A program made the position numbers and the translations under genes. Positions 1-9,990 of a DNA stretch of 64,000 nt are shown piece by piece. Within the stretch, counting starts at the first letter, position 1. Every line of letters begins with the position of its first letter. Source of the stretch: Phocoena phocoena. Lineage: Eukaryota > Chordata > Mammalia > Artiodactyla > Phocoenidae. A model generated the notes under the pieces. It was not told the DNA's origin, did not search any database, and saw only the letters and a list, made by a program, of their open reading frames with translations. The stretch spans positions 46,766,879 to 46,830,878 of the forward strand of contig NC_089238.1 of the NCBI RefSeq assembly GCF_963924675.1, written 5' to 3'.

Positions 1-104
1 CCCGAAGGGCAAAACAACCCCTGGTTGTGATACATAAGGAAAATCTTTCACAAATGTTAAGTAACACATGTGGCCCATGCTCTTTAGACCAGAAAAAGCC
101 CTAC

Positions 105-242
105 CTTTAACACAGGGCCTCCTGGAGGGCTCATATGCACAGCAATCATCAATGATCTCCTGCAACTGTGAAGGGCAATCTTTATGCACTGGCTCCTGGT
201 GCCAGTCCACAGCCACCAGCTGGTAGATCTTGGAATCACAGC
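105..242 (-). pseudogene. MLKL: MLKL exon, C-lobe of pseudokinase domain
   Basis: Acceptor AG at 243-244 and donor GT at 103-104 bound 138 bases that encode 45 codons in one open frame. Recognisable blocks are a CDSK start, a central KDCPSQLQEIIDD segment (human EDCPSELREIIDE) and a terminal RRPCVK (human VRPSVD). It is one codon shorter than the human exon near its start. No stop is present here. It corresponds to human residues about 349-onward after the phosphorylation loop, close to the C terminus (roughly 415-460). The short terminal exon that should follow is not seen in bases 1-102. Confidence 0.88.
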
Positions 243-499
243 CTGGCATGGAAATGATAGGATGGGAGGCTTAAACATTGCTCTGGCACACACACATTTC
301 TCTGGATGCTGATGGCTGGCAATGGAAGCAAGGACTTTGAGAACTGAAGAAACAGGAGCTTCCAATGACCCCAATGACAAGCGCAGGCAATGCCCACATT
401 GAAGAACAAAGCACCCGGGACAGCACTGATGGGAATCTCTAGTCTCTTGGAAGGCGACCCAATCCCAGCACCATCTGAGCCAACTTTCACACTGGTTAC

Positions 500-549
500 C
501 TTCAAATGGGCTTTTCCCAGTGGCAATTTCCCAGAGGACGATTCCAAAG
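500..549 (-). pseudogene. MLKL: MLKL exon with SFGIVLWEIATG motif
   Basis: A 50-base exon with acceptor AG at 550-551 and donor GT at 498-499. It reads FGIVLWEIATGKSPFE against human FGIVLWEIATGDIPFQ, with the same phase (1 base, 16 codons, 1 base). This is the kinase subdomain IX region (helix F). It is intact in itself. Confidence 0.92.
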
Positions 550-637
550 CTAAAAGAGAACCAAGAAACTGAACAACCGTAACAAGTTTCCCTCTTCCCA
601 TGCCCCTCTAGCCATTTCCAGAAAACACAGTGGATTT

Positions 638-752
638 TCTTTTTGGCTGTGCTGAGCAGCTTGTGGGATCTCAGTTCCCCAATCAGGGATTGAACCTGGG
701 CCACGGCAGTGAAAGCGCAGAGTCTTAACCACTGGACCACAAGGGAAGTCCT
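638..752 (-). mobile_element. CHR-type SINE, old short form
   Basis: tRNA-derived SINE in reverse: box-B region GGGATTGAACCTGGGCC and terminal CACAAGGGAAGTCC. It sits in the intron between two MLKL exons. Confidence 0.85.
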
Positions 753-882
753 CACAGTGAATTTTCTGATTACCACCCAATTCCATTCAACAGAGTTAAG
801 GTGCTCCTCCCTAATGGCATTTGACTTGGACTTTCTTGTCCCGTTCATCTGAGTTAGAATCTGCACAAGAACATATACATAC

Positions 883-1034
883 TTGTATATTTCAGCTTTT
901 ATGTCATATTTATTATACACATTTTCCAGTCTCTGAGGTGAGATGTATGCGGCAGAATTGGCTCTCTCTGCTTCTTTCCCTTTAGTTGGTCAGCTGATGG
1001 AAATCTGTGTTTTGCTCAACTCAAATCCTGCAAG
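883..1034 (-). pseudogene. MLKL: MLKL activation-loop exon with premature stop
   Basis: Acceptor AG at 1035-1036 and donor GT at 881-882 give 152 bases, exactly the size expected from human residues 347-396 plus two bases. The exon starts LAGFELSKTQ (human LAGFELRKTQ) and ends YNKYDIKAEIY (human FYQYDVKSEIY). Between them the codons matching human T357, S358, M359 and S360 read Ile, Ser, Ile, Ser, and the codon matching L361 is TGA at 990-992. Thr357 and Ser358 are the human RIPK3 phosphorylation sites. No indel is needed for the alignment, so the stop is in the true frame. Confidence 0.92.
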
Positions 1035-2167
1035 CTAGATAATGACTCAGAGACAGAAAGAAACAGCACCATCTCAGGTGGGGGATAGAGGGAAGGGGTT
1101 GGTGCTACACATGATTTTCAGGGGATGGTTTTTTTCCTTTGGGATGTATTTCCAGTGGTGTCTTCTGGCTCTGTGGCTACTCTCCTGGCTGGCATCCTGG
1201 GTTCAATTTATTATGGTGTAACGACCAAGAGAAACACAAAGAGGTTTCTTCTCTGTAAAACGGGGCATGAGGATTACTTGAGGTGATGGTTATAAAGCAC
1301 CTGTAAGACTTGGTATGTTGTTGTTCTAGTGTTACTATGTTAGATACAGGGCTTTCTCAGTTGACGACTCAGCTCCACTGAGTGAGTGTGGACGGGGTGC
1401 CTGGAGTCACCGATGGCTCATTTTCTCTCGGAAGCAGACCAAAAAAACACACAAAAAACCAACACAGGGGTATCCTCTCTGTTGTATCTGAACCTATAGG
1501 CAGCCTGTTACCCCACTGACCCTGCACGGTCAATGCCATGCTCTTAAAGAAGCCACAGCACAAGTCACGGGAGTGTGCGTTCTCCTTGGTCCATGCACAT
1601 CTGTCATCAGCACCATCCGTGTGCAGAGGGCTGCCAGCCCTAAACGCAGCCAGGGATCCAAAACTAGGGTCAAGGTCAGGAAAAGGATTAGACACTTAGG
1701 TGGCTCCTCCCCCTTTCATTCACATGTTCAGTGAGCACTGACATCCTCTGACATCTGGCTCCACGCTAGCCACCCGGGGTGAAAGGCTGAACAGCACATG
1801 TTACAGTCAGGTGTGAGAAGGACCGTGCTTTGTGAACACTTATATTACACCAGCTACGGGGAAAGACATCTGAAAGGCAGAAAAGACCCATCTTCTGTTA
1901 TTCAGAGAAAGCTATCTGTGGATGACAGAGAAAATATTCTTTTAGCACTTGGGAACAGTGGACATCGAGTTAACAGAACCCTTTTCTCTTCCATAGGGGA
2001 ATCTGAATTTCAGTGGACCTTTTAGCTCTATTCGCCTGGGAAACTGACAAAAGCTGACTGTTACCTATGCTCCTAAGTAATATTGCTGCTGATTTAAAAA
2101 TGATGGGTGATTAGTAACTTGTTTATGGATGAGAGGTCGGGGGGATGGGGACTATAAAGAGCTATTG

Positions 2168-2495
2168 GGGGACTTCCCTGGTGGTCCAGTGGTAAAGAAT
2201 CCGCCTTCCAATGCAGGGGACGTGGGTTCAATCCCTAGTCGGGGAACTAAGATCCCACATGCCCTGGGGTAACTAAGCTGGCACACCACAACTACTGAGC
2301 CTTTGCACCTCAACTAGAAAGCCCATGTGCCACAACTAGAGAGCCCAAACACCGCAACTAGAGAGAAGCCTATGCGCCACAAGGAAGAGCCTGCGTGCCA
2401 CAGCGCAAGATCCTGCATGCCTCAACGAAGATCCCGTGTGCCACAACTAAGACCCGACGCACCCAAAAAAGTAAAGAAAATAAATAAATAAATAG
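2168..2495 (+). mobile_element. CHR-type SINE, long form
   Basis: Starts GGACTTCCCTGGTGGTCCAG, box B GGGTTCAATCCC, repeated CCACAACTA units and an AAATAAATAAATAAATAG tail. In MLKL intron. Confidence 0.9.
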
Positions 2496-3078
2496 TCTAA
2501 GAAAAAGAAAGAATATTGACTCCTGTGAGTCGTGAGGCTTCTAAGCCTGGATGGCCCCACACCCACCCGAGGGGAGCCTCTTTCTGTCACACCTAGGATG
2601 AGGAGAATATCTCCTGGAGGATTGTGGGGACAGGTGTGGCATCTCCGGCTGGAGAGAAGAATTTGATGCTACCCTGCTGGCAAGCTGTGTTGCGTGCTAC
2701 CCTTCTAATTGCCTCCAGGTGCCAAGTGTGGGCTATGGCTGGCCTGTGAGTCTGAATGCCTACCTGGGCTTAAGAAGATCCCCTCATGGGTGTTTCAGGG
2801 ACACAGAAGTGGTGTCCAGGCATCTAAGGGGAAATGGCTCTTAGCCCATCCCTGCTGAGTGCCTGGGCAGCGGTGGACGACGGGCATCAGAAGAGCAGGC
2901 AGGACTGAGTCTGTCCTGTGGTGGGCACACGGGAAGCTGTCCGGGCAGGGGAAGAGTTGAACTCAGTTGAAGGCAGAGAAACAAGCAGGCACAGTCCTCT
3001 GGGAAATGTGCATCCCTCTCCCAGCACCAAACAGTCACACAGGTCAAACTCAAAGGGCCCCTGGAAAGCCATACTCAC

Positions 3079-3212
3079 CTTCACGTTGCAGTCTTTAGTC
3101 ACCAGGAAGCTCGTGCTGCTGATGTTTCTGTGGAGTTCTGCAGGTGTTTCCAAATGGTGCAGCCTGACACGACCAAAGGCACGGGACATTAGTGACCTTT
3201 GCACAGACTTTG
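3079..3212 (-). pseudogene. MLKL: MLKL exon, catalytic-loop region
   Basis: Donor GT at 3077-3078 follows a codon-complete AAG; the acceptor AG at 3213-3214 is my best choice and less certain than the donor. The 134 bases encode 44 codons containing RLHHLETPAELH (human RLHHSEAPELH) and SSTSFLVTKDCNVK (human RSSNFLVTQGYQVK). Relative to human there are about two extra codons and no stop. The HGKIRSSNFL-type pseudo-catalytic loop is here changed to HRNISSTSFL. Confidence 0.85.
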
Positions 3213-4370
3213 CTATCCACGGGTAGGTGGGAAAACCGGGATGCAGAGGTGAGATTTGACAATTGTGAGCTGTACGCCTCTGTGGTGCTCTGCCTGGGAA
3301 GCACTGAGCAAAGCAAAGGGCTCAGAGGCATGGCTGGATGGTTGGACCCTACCTAGGACCCTTCTGGTTGAAACAGAATGTGAAGCTGGGGTTCCCACCA
3401 ACTTAGTAAGTGTTAAGTGTTTTGGATTAATGGAGCCCCTGCCTCCCAGTTTGGGGTGTTATCACAGAGTTGGCCTTAGGTTGGCTTCTCCCAGAAGCAG
3501 ATCATGAGCCACAGATTTGGGTACAAGTGATTGATTAAGAAGGTATTCCCAGGAGAAACCAGGTGAGGGAGTAGAGGAAGCAGGACAGAGAAGAAGAAAT
3601 CAAGCAAGGGTGTGACTTCAGGTGAAGTTCCAGGCTCAGCCTGACCCCACGGGGACTTCTAGAGGATAACTACCCCTCAGGGTTTGTTCTGCACGAAGCA
3701 AAGGAGCTGGACTTTTGTACTCACACCTGTTGTTCAATGACTGTGGACTGGGTGGGGTTGGGGGAGAGGAACAGGGACAGGGACAGGTGGCTATAAAGCT
3801 CCCGGGCACTTTCAGCTCTCAGGGCCAAGGGGCTCCAGTGCCCATGGATATTCCTCTGCAGATGGCGGCCATGAGCTGTTAGCAGCAAAGTATGCTGAGT
3901 GGGGGGGGGATGAGTGTGCAGAGCAGGTGAAAAGGATCAGAGGACATCTGGATAGGTGCTAACAGTGTCTCCTACAGTCCAAAATGACTTCTCATAAAAC
4001 TCACTAGTGTAGGGAGTTGAGGAGGAATAAACTTTATGATTTCCAAGAAAGATCTAAGGCAGTATTTCCAAAAGTATGGATAAGTGGTATGCAAGATGAC
4101 ATAGTGAGAAAATTATTCTTCTTTTAATTCCAGTCTTTCTGATTACGCCAAGAAGAAAGTCTCAGTTTGGTGTTGGATGTCTTTAATACCTCCCTAAATC
4201 TGCTGACATCTCCTCTGCACAAAGAGAATGCCGGTCTGAATTGCAGGGCTTTGGGCAGGAGGCATCATGCAGCCAGAATTTAATAACATTGTTTTGGTTT
4301 TATTTGTGGTCACCTATTTGTGATAAGTGATTCTCGTCTTCAAGTTATGGTAGTAATAGAAAGTGTCCTT

Positions 4371-4616
4371 TTTTATTTTATTTTATTTTTTATTTATTTA
4401 TTTATTTTTTATTTTTTATTTTTTGCTGTACGTGTGCCTCTCACTGTTGTGGCCTCTCCCATTGCGGATCACAGGCTCTGGACGCGCAGGCTCAGCGGCC
4501 ATGGCTCACGGGCCCAGCCGCTCCGTGGCATGCGGGATCTTCCCGGACCAAGGCACAAACCCGCGTCCCCTGAATCGGCAGGTGGACTCTCAACCACTGC
4601 GCCACCAGGGAAGCCC
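4371..4616 (-). mobile_element. CHR-type SINE, compact CpG-rich form
   Basis: Reverse element with a T/TA-rich tail complement at 4371-4424 and terminal GCCACCAGGGAAGCCC. Lies in the MLKL interval that lacks the middle exons. Confidence 0.9.
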
Positions 4617-4629
4617 AAATCTAAAATTC

Positions 4630-5090
4630 TTATCAGGTCTACCAGGACCTGCATGACCTTGCTCCTGTATCTTCTGGCCTACCTCCCCACTTTCATCTGG
4701 TATCTCTCCTTCACCTACCACACTAAAGCCATGCTGGCTTCTGGCTGTTCCTTGCACAGGCCATATTTATTCCCACCTCAGGGCTTTTGCATTCATTGTC
4801 TTCCCGGCCTGGAATGCGCCTCTCCCTCAACTTCACATGACTCACTCCTTTTGATTATTCAAGGTGTCCATTCAAATGTCACCCTGACCACTCTCACTGC
4901 ACCCACTGTCACTTTCCATCTCATTACCATGTGTACGATTTTTATTGCCTTTAGATAAAATAATTTACTTAGCCCTCTATCTGCAGACTTTATGTTCCGT
5001 GAAGGCAAAGATCTTGTGTATTTTGCTCTGTGTTGAATCTCCAGCACTTAGAACAGTGCCTGGCACATGGTACTCAATTCCTGTTTGTTT
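4630..5090 (+). mobile_element. L2 LINE 3' end
   Basis: Typical L2 3' sequence ending in CCAGCACTTAGAACAGTGCC and TGGCACATGGTACTCAAT. Occupies part of the gap where MLKL middle exons would be expected. Confidence 0.85.
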
Positions 5091-5406
5091 AGATAATTAG
5101 TGAATTTTTCTTCCTGGATAATTTACATATTAATGGAACGTCCTGGAAAAACTAAGGCTGGGAGGATTGACATCAAAGAGAATGGAAAGGGAAACATGAC
5201 TCATCCGTACCACCCCCACCCCGCCACTGGTGGCACACTCAAATCTCACCAGCCCCCACCATGTCTGTACCCAGGGATGTCCGGAGTTCTGAGTTACATG
5301 AATAGACACCTACTAAAACCTCTTCAGCCTTCCTGATTTTTTGGTAAACAAAAATGAGACTAATATACCCCCATTTGGAGTCCCCCCATCTAAAAAAACT
5401 CCTTAC

Positions 5407-5858
5407 CACTTCTCAGTCCTTGGATAACCTTCCTGTCTTCCTCTGCGTCCTACTGATCTTCCTGTTGCCAGAATGCTCCTGGGCTGATGCTTGAAATATG
5501 CATCTGTTGATCCACCTGAAGCAGTGGTGAGAACTCCTCCCAGACATCTCTCAGCCTCTTGTTCACTCCAGTGAACAGTATTCTGTCATGCCCTACTGTT
5601 AGAAACTTCTGGATTTATTGCTGAACTTATCTATCCACTCCTTAGCTTCCTCTAGGGCAGCCTGGAAACGTTTCAGGGCAGTGGTTATCTCGGTGGGCAG
5701 GTTCCTCTCTCCTTGGGCCTGGAGCATTTGCAGAGGCTGCAGCAGGCCATGGACATGGCTCCTTAGATGTCAGCACTGTTTCTGGCAGTATTTCATCTCT
5801 TCACACTGGTTGTAGATAAGCTGGACTAAGGAGATGATCTGCCTCAATTGATCCATTT
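5407..5858 (-). pseudogene. MLKL: MLKL first coding exon (four-helix bundle), broken
   Basis: ATG at 5854-5856 begins MDQLRQIISL (human MENLKHIITL) and the exon ends with donor GT at 5405-5406, matching the human exon that encodes residues 1-153. This exon normally makes the membrane-permeabilising four-helix bundle and the start of the brace. Lesions: TGA at 5770-5772 (codon 29, human Arg29, after CEEMKYCQKQC); a net 7-base deletion around 5602-5610 just after FSNKS, followed immediately by TAA at 5599-5601; and, in the resumed downstream frame, TAG at 5450-5452 exactly at the codon for human Gln139. Acceptor AG at 5859-5860 lies two bases upstream of the ATG side. Homology continues through all lesions, as expected for a decaying gene and not for a wrong exon call. 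Confidence 0.95.
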
Positions 5859-7082
5859 CTGGAAGAAACAGATGGAATTTGTTTAAGTCTCAGGAATCTC
5901 CTGCATATTTACTACTGGGCTAAGGGTGTCTGTGATTTAAATGGCTGTAGAGGTCTCCCCATAAACTTCATGTAAGGTAGAGATGGCTTGCTGTCCACCA
6001 AAATCTTCCAGTTTTAGCTGGAAAGTGTTGGCCCAGCTAGGACTACATCTCCCAGCCTTCCTTGCACCTTGATGTGGCCATGTGACTAGTTCTCACCAAT
6101 GGGGTGTGAGTAACATAAGTGTTACTTTGGGCTGAGTCAGGTTTGTCTCCTTCACACACTGTCAGCTGGTTACACAGGATGATGTAGCCCTAGGTGTGGT
6201 AGAGCCCAAGAAGGGAGAACCTGGATCCCGGAATCATCGCTTGGAGGAGAGCTGCTCATAAACCTGGAATATCTGCCATGGACTAAATTTCTATTGCATT
6301 TGAACCATTATATTTTGGGGTCTATTTATTAAATAAATTTAGCCTATTCTAACAAATATATCCTGCCAAAGTATAGGGGTGACTATAGGATAGTAGGTTG
6401 AAAAGCTCAGGCCCTTTCCAAATAAGGCAAGGATTACCTAGTAAGTCACCAACTGTTCAAGGATAAAGGGCCCAGTGGTGGAAGATCTAGTTTTTAAAGA
6501 GCAATCAGAAATTTGGATTTTTATGTTAAATCTCTCAATTTAAAATATTGCAACCAAGTCAAAAAATGTTTTAAAAACTGTGCAGTCCAACACTGTGTGG
6601 ATCAAATAAAATACGTTTGTCAACTGGATATTGCCATGAAGCCTCAGTTTACTACCTTGGCCACAGCCGGCTGAGGATATTCAGGACTGTAATAGAAGTT
6701 GGCTTCTGCAGTCTCAAATTTTCTTTTCTGTCTCTTTTCCCAGTGCTTGAGCAGCCCTGCCTCCCTGGTCCTCACCTCCATCCCTCTCTACTGTGTTTTT
6801 AGCACTCTGTAAATTTGTTCCAGCCTCCCCATTGGCCGATGCATCAATAAGCCTTCATGTTGTAAGTGCTGACCCCTCAGAGGCATTTGCACTAAAGATT
6901 AAGAGACTTTTCAGGCCCAGAGGAGTTGAGGTAGACATCTGTGTTGCCTATACAGCATCCATTTCTCTACTTCCTATTGTTGCCCAAATTTTCTGTGACT
7001 ATCTGCTCCTCCTCCATTCAGCAATCAGTTTGTGGGGAGCTGGCCCCACCCCTGGTTCTAAGGGTGAGACTTGTATCTAAGC

Positions 7083-7310
7083 CAGTGGTTCTAAACTGAA
7101 GGTGACTTTGCACACGCCCCCCACTCCCTGCTGGGACTTTTGGCAACGTCTGGAGACATTTTTGGTTGCCACGGCTAGGGGATGGGTGTCATTGACATCT
7201 AGCAGGTAGAGGTCAAGGTGCTACGATGCATAGGATGCTTCCCACCCCGCCCCGCCAACAAAGAATGATTCAGCCCCAAATGTCAATAGTGCAGGGGTTG
7301 AGAAACGTTG
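7083..7310 (+). mobile_element. hAT-Charlie-type non-autonomous DNA transposon
   Basis: Begins CAGTGGTTCT and ends with the imperfect inverted GGTTGAGAAACGTTG. Flanked by an 8-base target duplication, ATCTAAGC at 7075-7082 and ATCTAAGT at 7311-7318. Contains the common mammalian phrase GTCTGGAGACATTTTTGGTT. Lies in MLKL intron 1. Confidence 0.85.
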
Positions 7311-7866
7311 ATCTAAGTCATCAGACAATTCCTAGTAGCTTATCACAGTGATTTGTTCAAAACTGGGCACCTGGGCTACTTTGAGGGGTACGTTTGCTGG
7401 GGAAGTTCCTGGCTCCCCTAAGCCAGCCCAGTAAGTCAGCTTCTAACTCTCAACCTCTCTCTGAATAGGAGTGAGAAAGCATGGAGCCCTGATTCTAAAG
7501 CTGTGGAATGAGGCTAACCTACAGATGGCAGAACGGAAAGAAAAGAATGAGTCCTCGGTGACAACATTGAGCCACTGGTGGTTTGAACTGACCCTGAAGT
7601 GTACCTCATTCCTCAATTACAGGTTTCATGAACCAATAATTTTCCTTATTGTTTAAGCTCCTTTGAATCGTGTTTGCTGTACTTGCAACCAAAGGCAACT
7701 GTGTTCAGTAATGAATGATGATAATAGCGATGATTACTACAGGCTAAGTGCTTTGGAACCACAAGCTCACTGTGGTTATCTGCATTGTATAGGTGAAGAT
7801 CCTGAGGTAGGGAAAGGTTGCATTTAAATAAGTACAAGTCCACAGAAACGGTTGCCAAAGGACTTT

Positions 7867-7942
7867 TATTTTGGCAGGCAAGATCTTAGTTCCCCCGCAG
7901 TGGAAGAGCAGAGTCTTAACTAATGGACTGACAGGGAAGTCT
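7867..7942 (-). mobile_element. Decayed CHR-type SINE fragment
   Basis: Only the tRNA-like head survives (AAGATCTTAGTTCCCCC, GACTGACAGGGAAGTCT). Confidence 0.6.
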
Positions 7943-8508
7943 CTCTAAAATACTTTTAAACAAAGTTAATCTCAACAGTTCTATTCCAAGAAGGTAATTG
8001 GTCTGGAGCCCAAATCTGGTTTAAAAGTATGAGTAAGAAACTAGCAGAAGCCAAACCAAATAAGCAACTAATTGATACATTTTTGTTGTTGTCTTAGAGT
8101 TATACTGATCTAACAAGAGAAGTAACAGGTATTAGGGCATGCCTAAAAAGACTCAATGGGTCTCAGGCTGCCCAGCTATTCACAGTTGCTAAGCAGAGAG
8201 CTTCAAGGCCATTTCTTGGGACTCCTGAGGGCAATGAACTATATACCTTTCTCTGGTCCACCGGAGACAAAGGCAGACGTGAAAATGTTGCTCAAGGAAC
8301 CTTGAGGATTTCAGCTTCATAGCTCCAAGCTTCAGTTATCTTATTGCCAGCCTCATCAAAAAAGCCATATCTCAGAAACAACTAATCAAAAGATAATCGG
8401 AAAAAATACCCCACTCATCAAAGCAATAATTTAAAACAATACATTTCGCAGGAAAAGTGATAACGTGGTATGAGGAAAACCACAGAAAACAAAGCTTCAA
8501 GAAATGGA

Positions 8509-8640
8509 GAGGGACTTCCCTGGCAGAGACGTGGTTAAGACTCCGTGCTTCCACTGCAGGGAGCTCGGGTTCCATCCCTGGTTGGGGGACTAAGGTCTCG
8601 AATGCCTCCAGGCGTGGCCACAATAAAAACCAAAAAACGA
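8509..8640 (+). mobile_element. CHR-type SINE, short form
   Basis: GGGACTTCCCTGGCAGAGAC start, box-B-like GGGTTCCATCCCTGG, A-rich tail. Confidence 0.85.
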
Positions 8641-8649
8641 AATGGAAAG

Positions 8650-9170
8650 AACTGTTATTTTCCTAGCTGGGAAGATTAAAAATGACAAACCTGGCAATCC
8701 TTTCCAAAGGTAAATCCAATTTAACGCAGCTCCAATAAAACTCGCAATGGCACGTTTTGGTACTGAAAGTAAATGATCCTCAAGTTCATTTGAAAGAGGA
8801 AATTAGTAGCAATAACAAGGATTTTTGTAATAAAAAGGGACTTACCTATAAGATATTATAATTACTAAAATTGTTTAGGGCTTATTAATTTTATAATTAC
8901 TAAAATTGTTTAGGGCTTATTAAGTATAGGAAAAAGATACCAAAAGGATGAAAGGGAATATAAATACATATATACTTTGACTCAACAATGTGAATTTCTA
9001 GGAACTTGTGTTGTGGAAAAGCTCATGTGTGTACAGATAGTTGGATACTAAGGATGTACATTGAGGTGCTATTTGTAATATGTAAAACTGATAACAACCT
9101 TGATAAGGATATGTTACTTGCAGAAAAACAATGAGGGGTAAAAGTCACTAATTTTAAAAGTGAAAAATCT
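8650..9170 (+). mobile_element. Old L1 3' fragment
   Basis: Resembles late ORF2 and 3' UTR of an old L1 family (AATTTCTAGGAACTTGTG and similar phrases). No coding content. Contains a local 35-bp duplication. Confidence 0.5.
8856..8925. repeat. 35-bp tandem duplication
   Basis: A unit starting TTATAATTACTAAAATTG occurs twice with period 35 (8856 and 8891), identical over at least 32 bases. Confidence 0.9.
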
Positions 9171-9409
9171 TAAAACGGTAGTAACAATATAAATCCTTTG
9201 AGAACTCTAATGCCATTTCCTCCTCCCCTCCGAAAAATGCCATCAAGCAACCTTTCCTGATGAGCCATTTTACATAAGGTTACTCTCCTTGTGTCTAAAA
9301 TGGGCCCCCAGAAAAGGAAGAGGGCATTAATGATCAAGATCTGGAATCATCTCCCTTGGCAATGTCGCACTGTCTGGAGTTGTCTGTCTGGGCTGCTTGG
9401 TCAATTCTG

Positions 9410-9990
9410 CTGAGCTGGGTTCCCGAGGCCCTTCCACAACGACCTCCACCCGGAGCCCACCCCTTTGCCGCGCCTTCTTTAGCTGGAAGCGGTCGGAGAC
9501 ACGAGCGGGCGGCTCCACCCTCAGAGCCGAGGAAAGAAAACCAACTCGGTCCTGAGTTGCAGGAAATGGGACCGTGGGTCACCCCCACCTCCCACTGCGG
9601 CTCTCCCCTCACTGCTCACGAATCTGGTTGCGCCCTTCAGCCCCGCCGCCTCCGGGGACCGCGCGCGCCCCGGGACGACTGCCAGACTCACCCTTGTCCC
9701 TCCTGAGGGCGTCCAGTCGGTCCTGTGCACAGTTCCAGGCAGACACATCGGCTTCTCTTCTCGGACGACTGCCTTCCTCCCGGGCGAGAAGTCTGCGAAC
9801 GCGAGACCCTGGGGGAAGTGCCGAGTCCCCGCGCCTCCTGCCCTCGGTGCCCGTGCCGCGCGCCCTGCGCTCCGCTGGCGGAGCGGGACTCACCCGACGC
9901 CGGCTGCCACCGGCCGGATGTGTCCCTTCGAAGTCAAGCGACGTTCGGCTCACGGCGCCTGAGCCCGGCCCCTCCACGTGTCCCCGAATC
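9410..9990 (-). promoter_or_regulatory. CpG island, presumed MLKL promoter and non-coding exon 1
   Basis: This stretch is strongly CpG-rich and GC-rich, in contrast to the AT-rich DNA on both sides. It sits about 3.5 kb upstream (in minus-strand sense) of the MLKL first coding exon, where the untranslated first exon is expected. Two consensus GTGAGT donor sites read on the minus strand lie with their GT at 9690-9691 and 9892-9893, either of which could end exon 1. Open frames on both strands here are composition effects. Transcription cannot be shown from sequence alone. Confidence 0.7.

Larger units (their letters stand above)
5859..9409 (-). other. MLKL intron 1 region
   Basis: Contains no recognisable exon. 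It holds a hAT DNA transposon (7083-7310), decayed CHR-type SINE pieces (7867-7942, 8509-8640), a late L1 fragment (about 8650-9170) and a 35-bp tandem duplication (8856-8925). The rest is unassigned, AT-rich, unique-looking sequence. Confidence 0.6.
105..9990 (-). pseudogene. MLKL: MLKL pseudogene (whole visible locus)
   Basis: MLKL is the pseudokinase that, once phosphorylated by RIPK3, oligomerises and permeabilises the plasma membrane in necroptosis. Five exons are recognised by protein similarity to human MLKL, in collinear minus-strand order: 5407-5858, 3079-3212, 883-1034, 500-549 and 105-242. Exon lengths and phases mostly equal the expected human ones. The first coding exon has stops at 5770-5772 and 5450-5452 and a net 7-base loss near 5602-5610. 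The activation-loop exon has a stop at 990-992. No exons for human residues about 154-304 are seen between 3213 and 5406. The last coding exon (about ten residues in human) is off the left edge or lost. A CpG island at 9410-9990 is the presumed promoter. Synteny with FA2H supports orthology. A functional full-length product is excluded by these lesions unless the assembly is wrong in several independent places. Confidence 0.93.

Noticed and set aside
84..920. 278-residue minus-strand open frame
   Set aside because: It is a read-through of two MLKL exons (883-1034 and 500-549) plus intron and SINE sequence in a coincidentally open frame, not a protein.
2168..2260. tRNA-like box A/box B sequences as tRNA genes
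   Set aside because: They are the tRNA-derived heads of CHR-type SINEs; no complete cloverleaf is present in this or the other copies.
3256..3420. Possible remnant of the MLKL hinge exon on the minus strand
   Set aside because: A few matching bases (for example ACCCCAGCTTC) but no sustained protein similarity or convincing splice sites.
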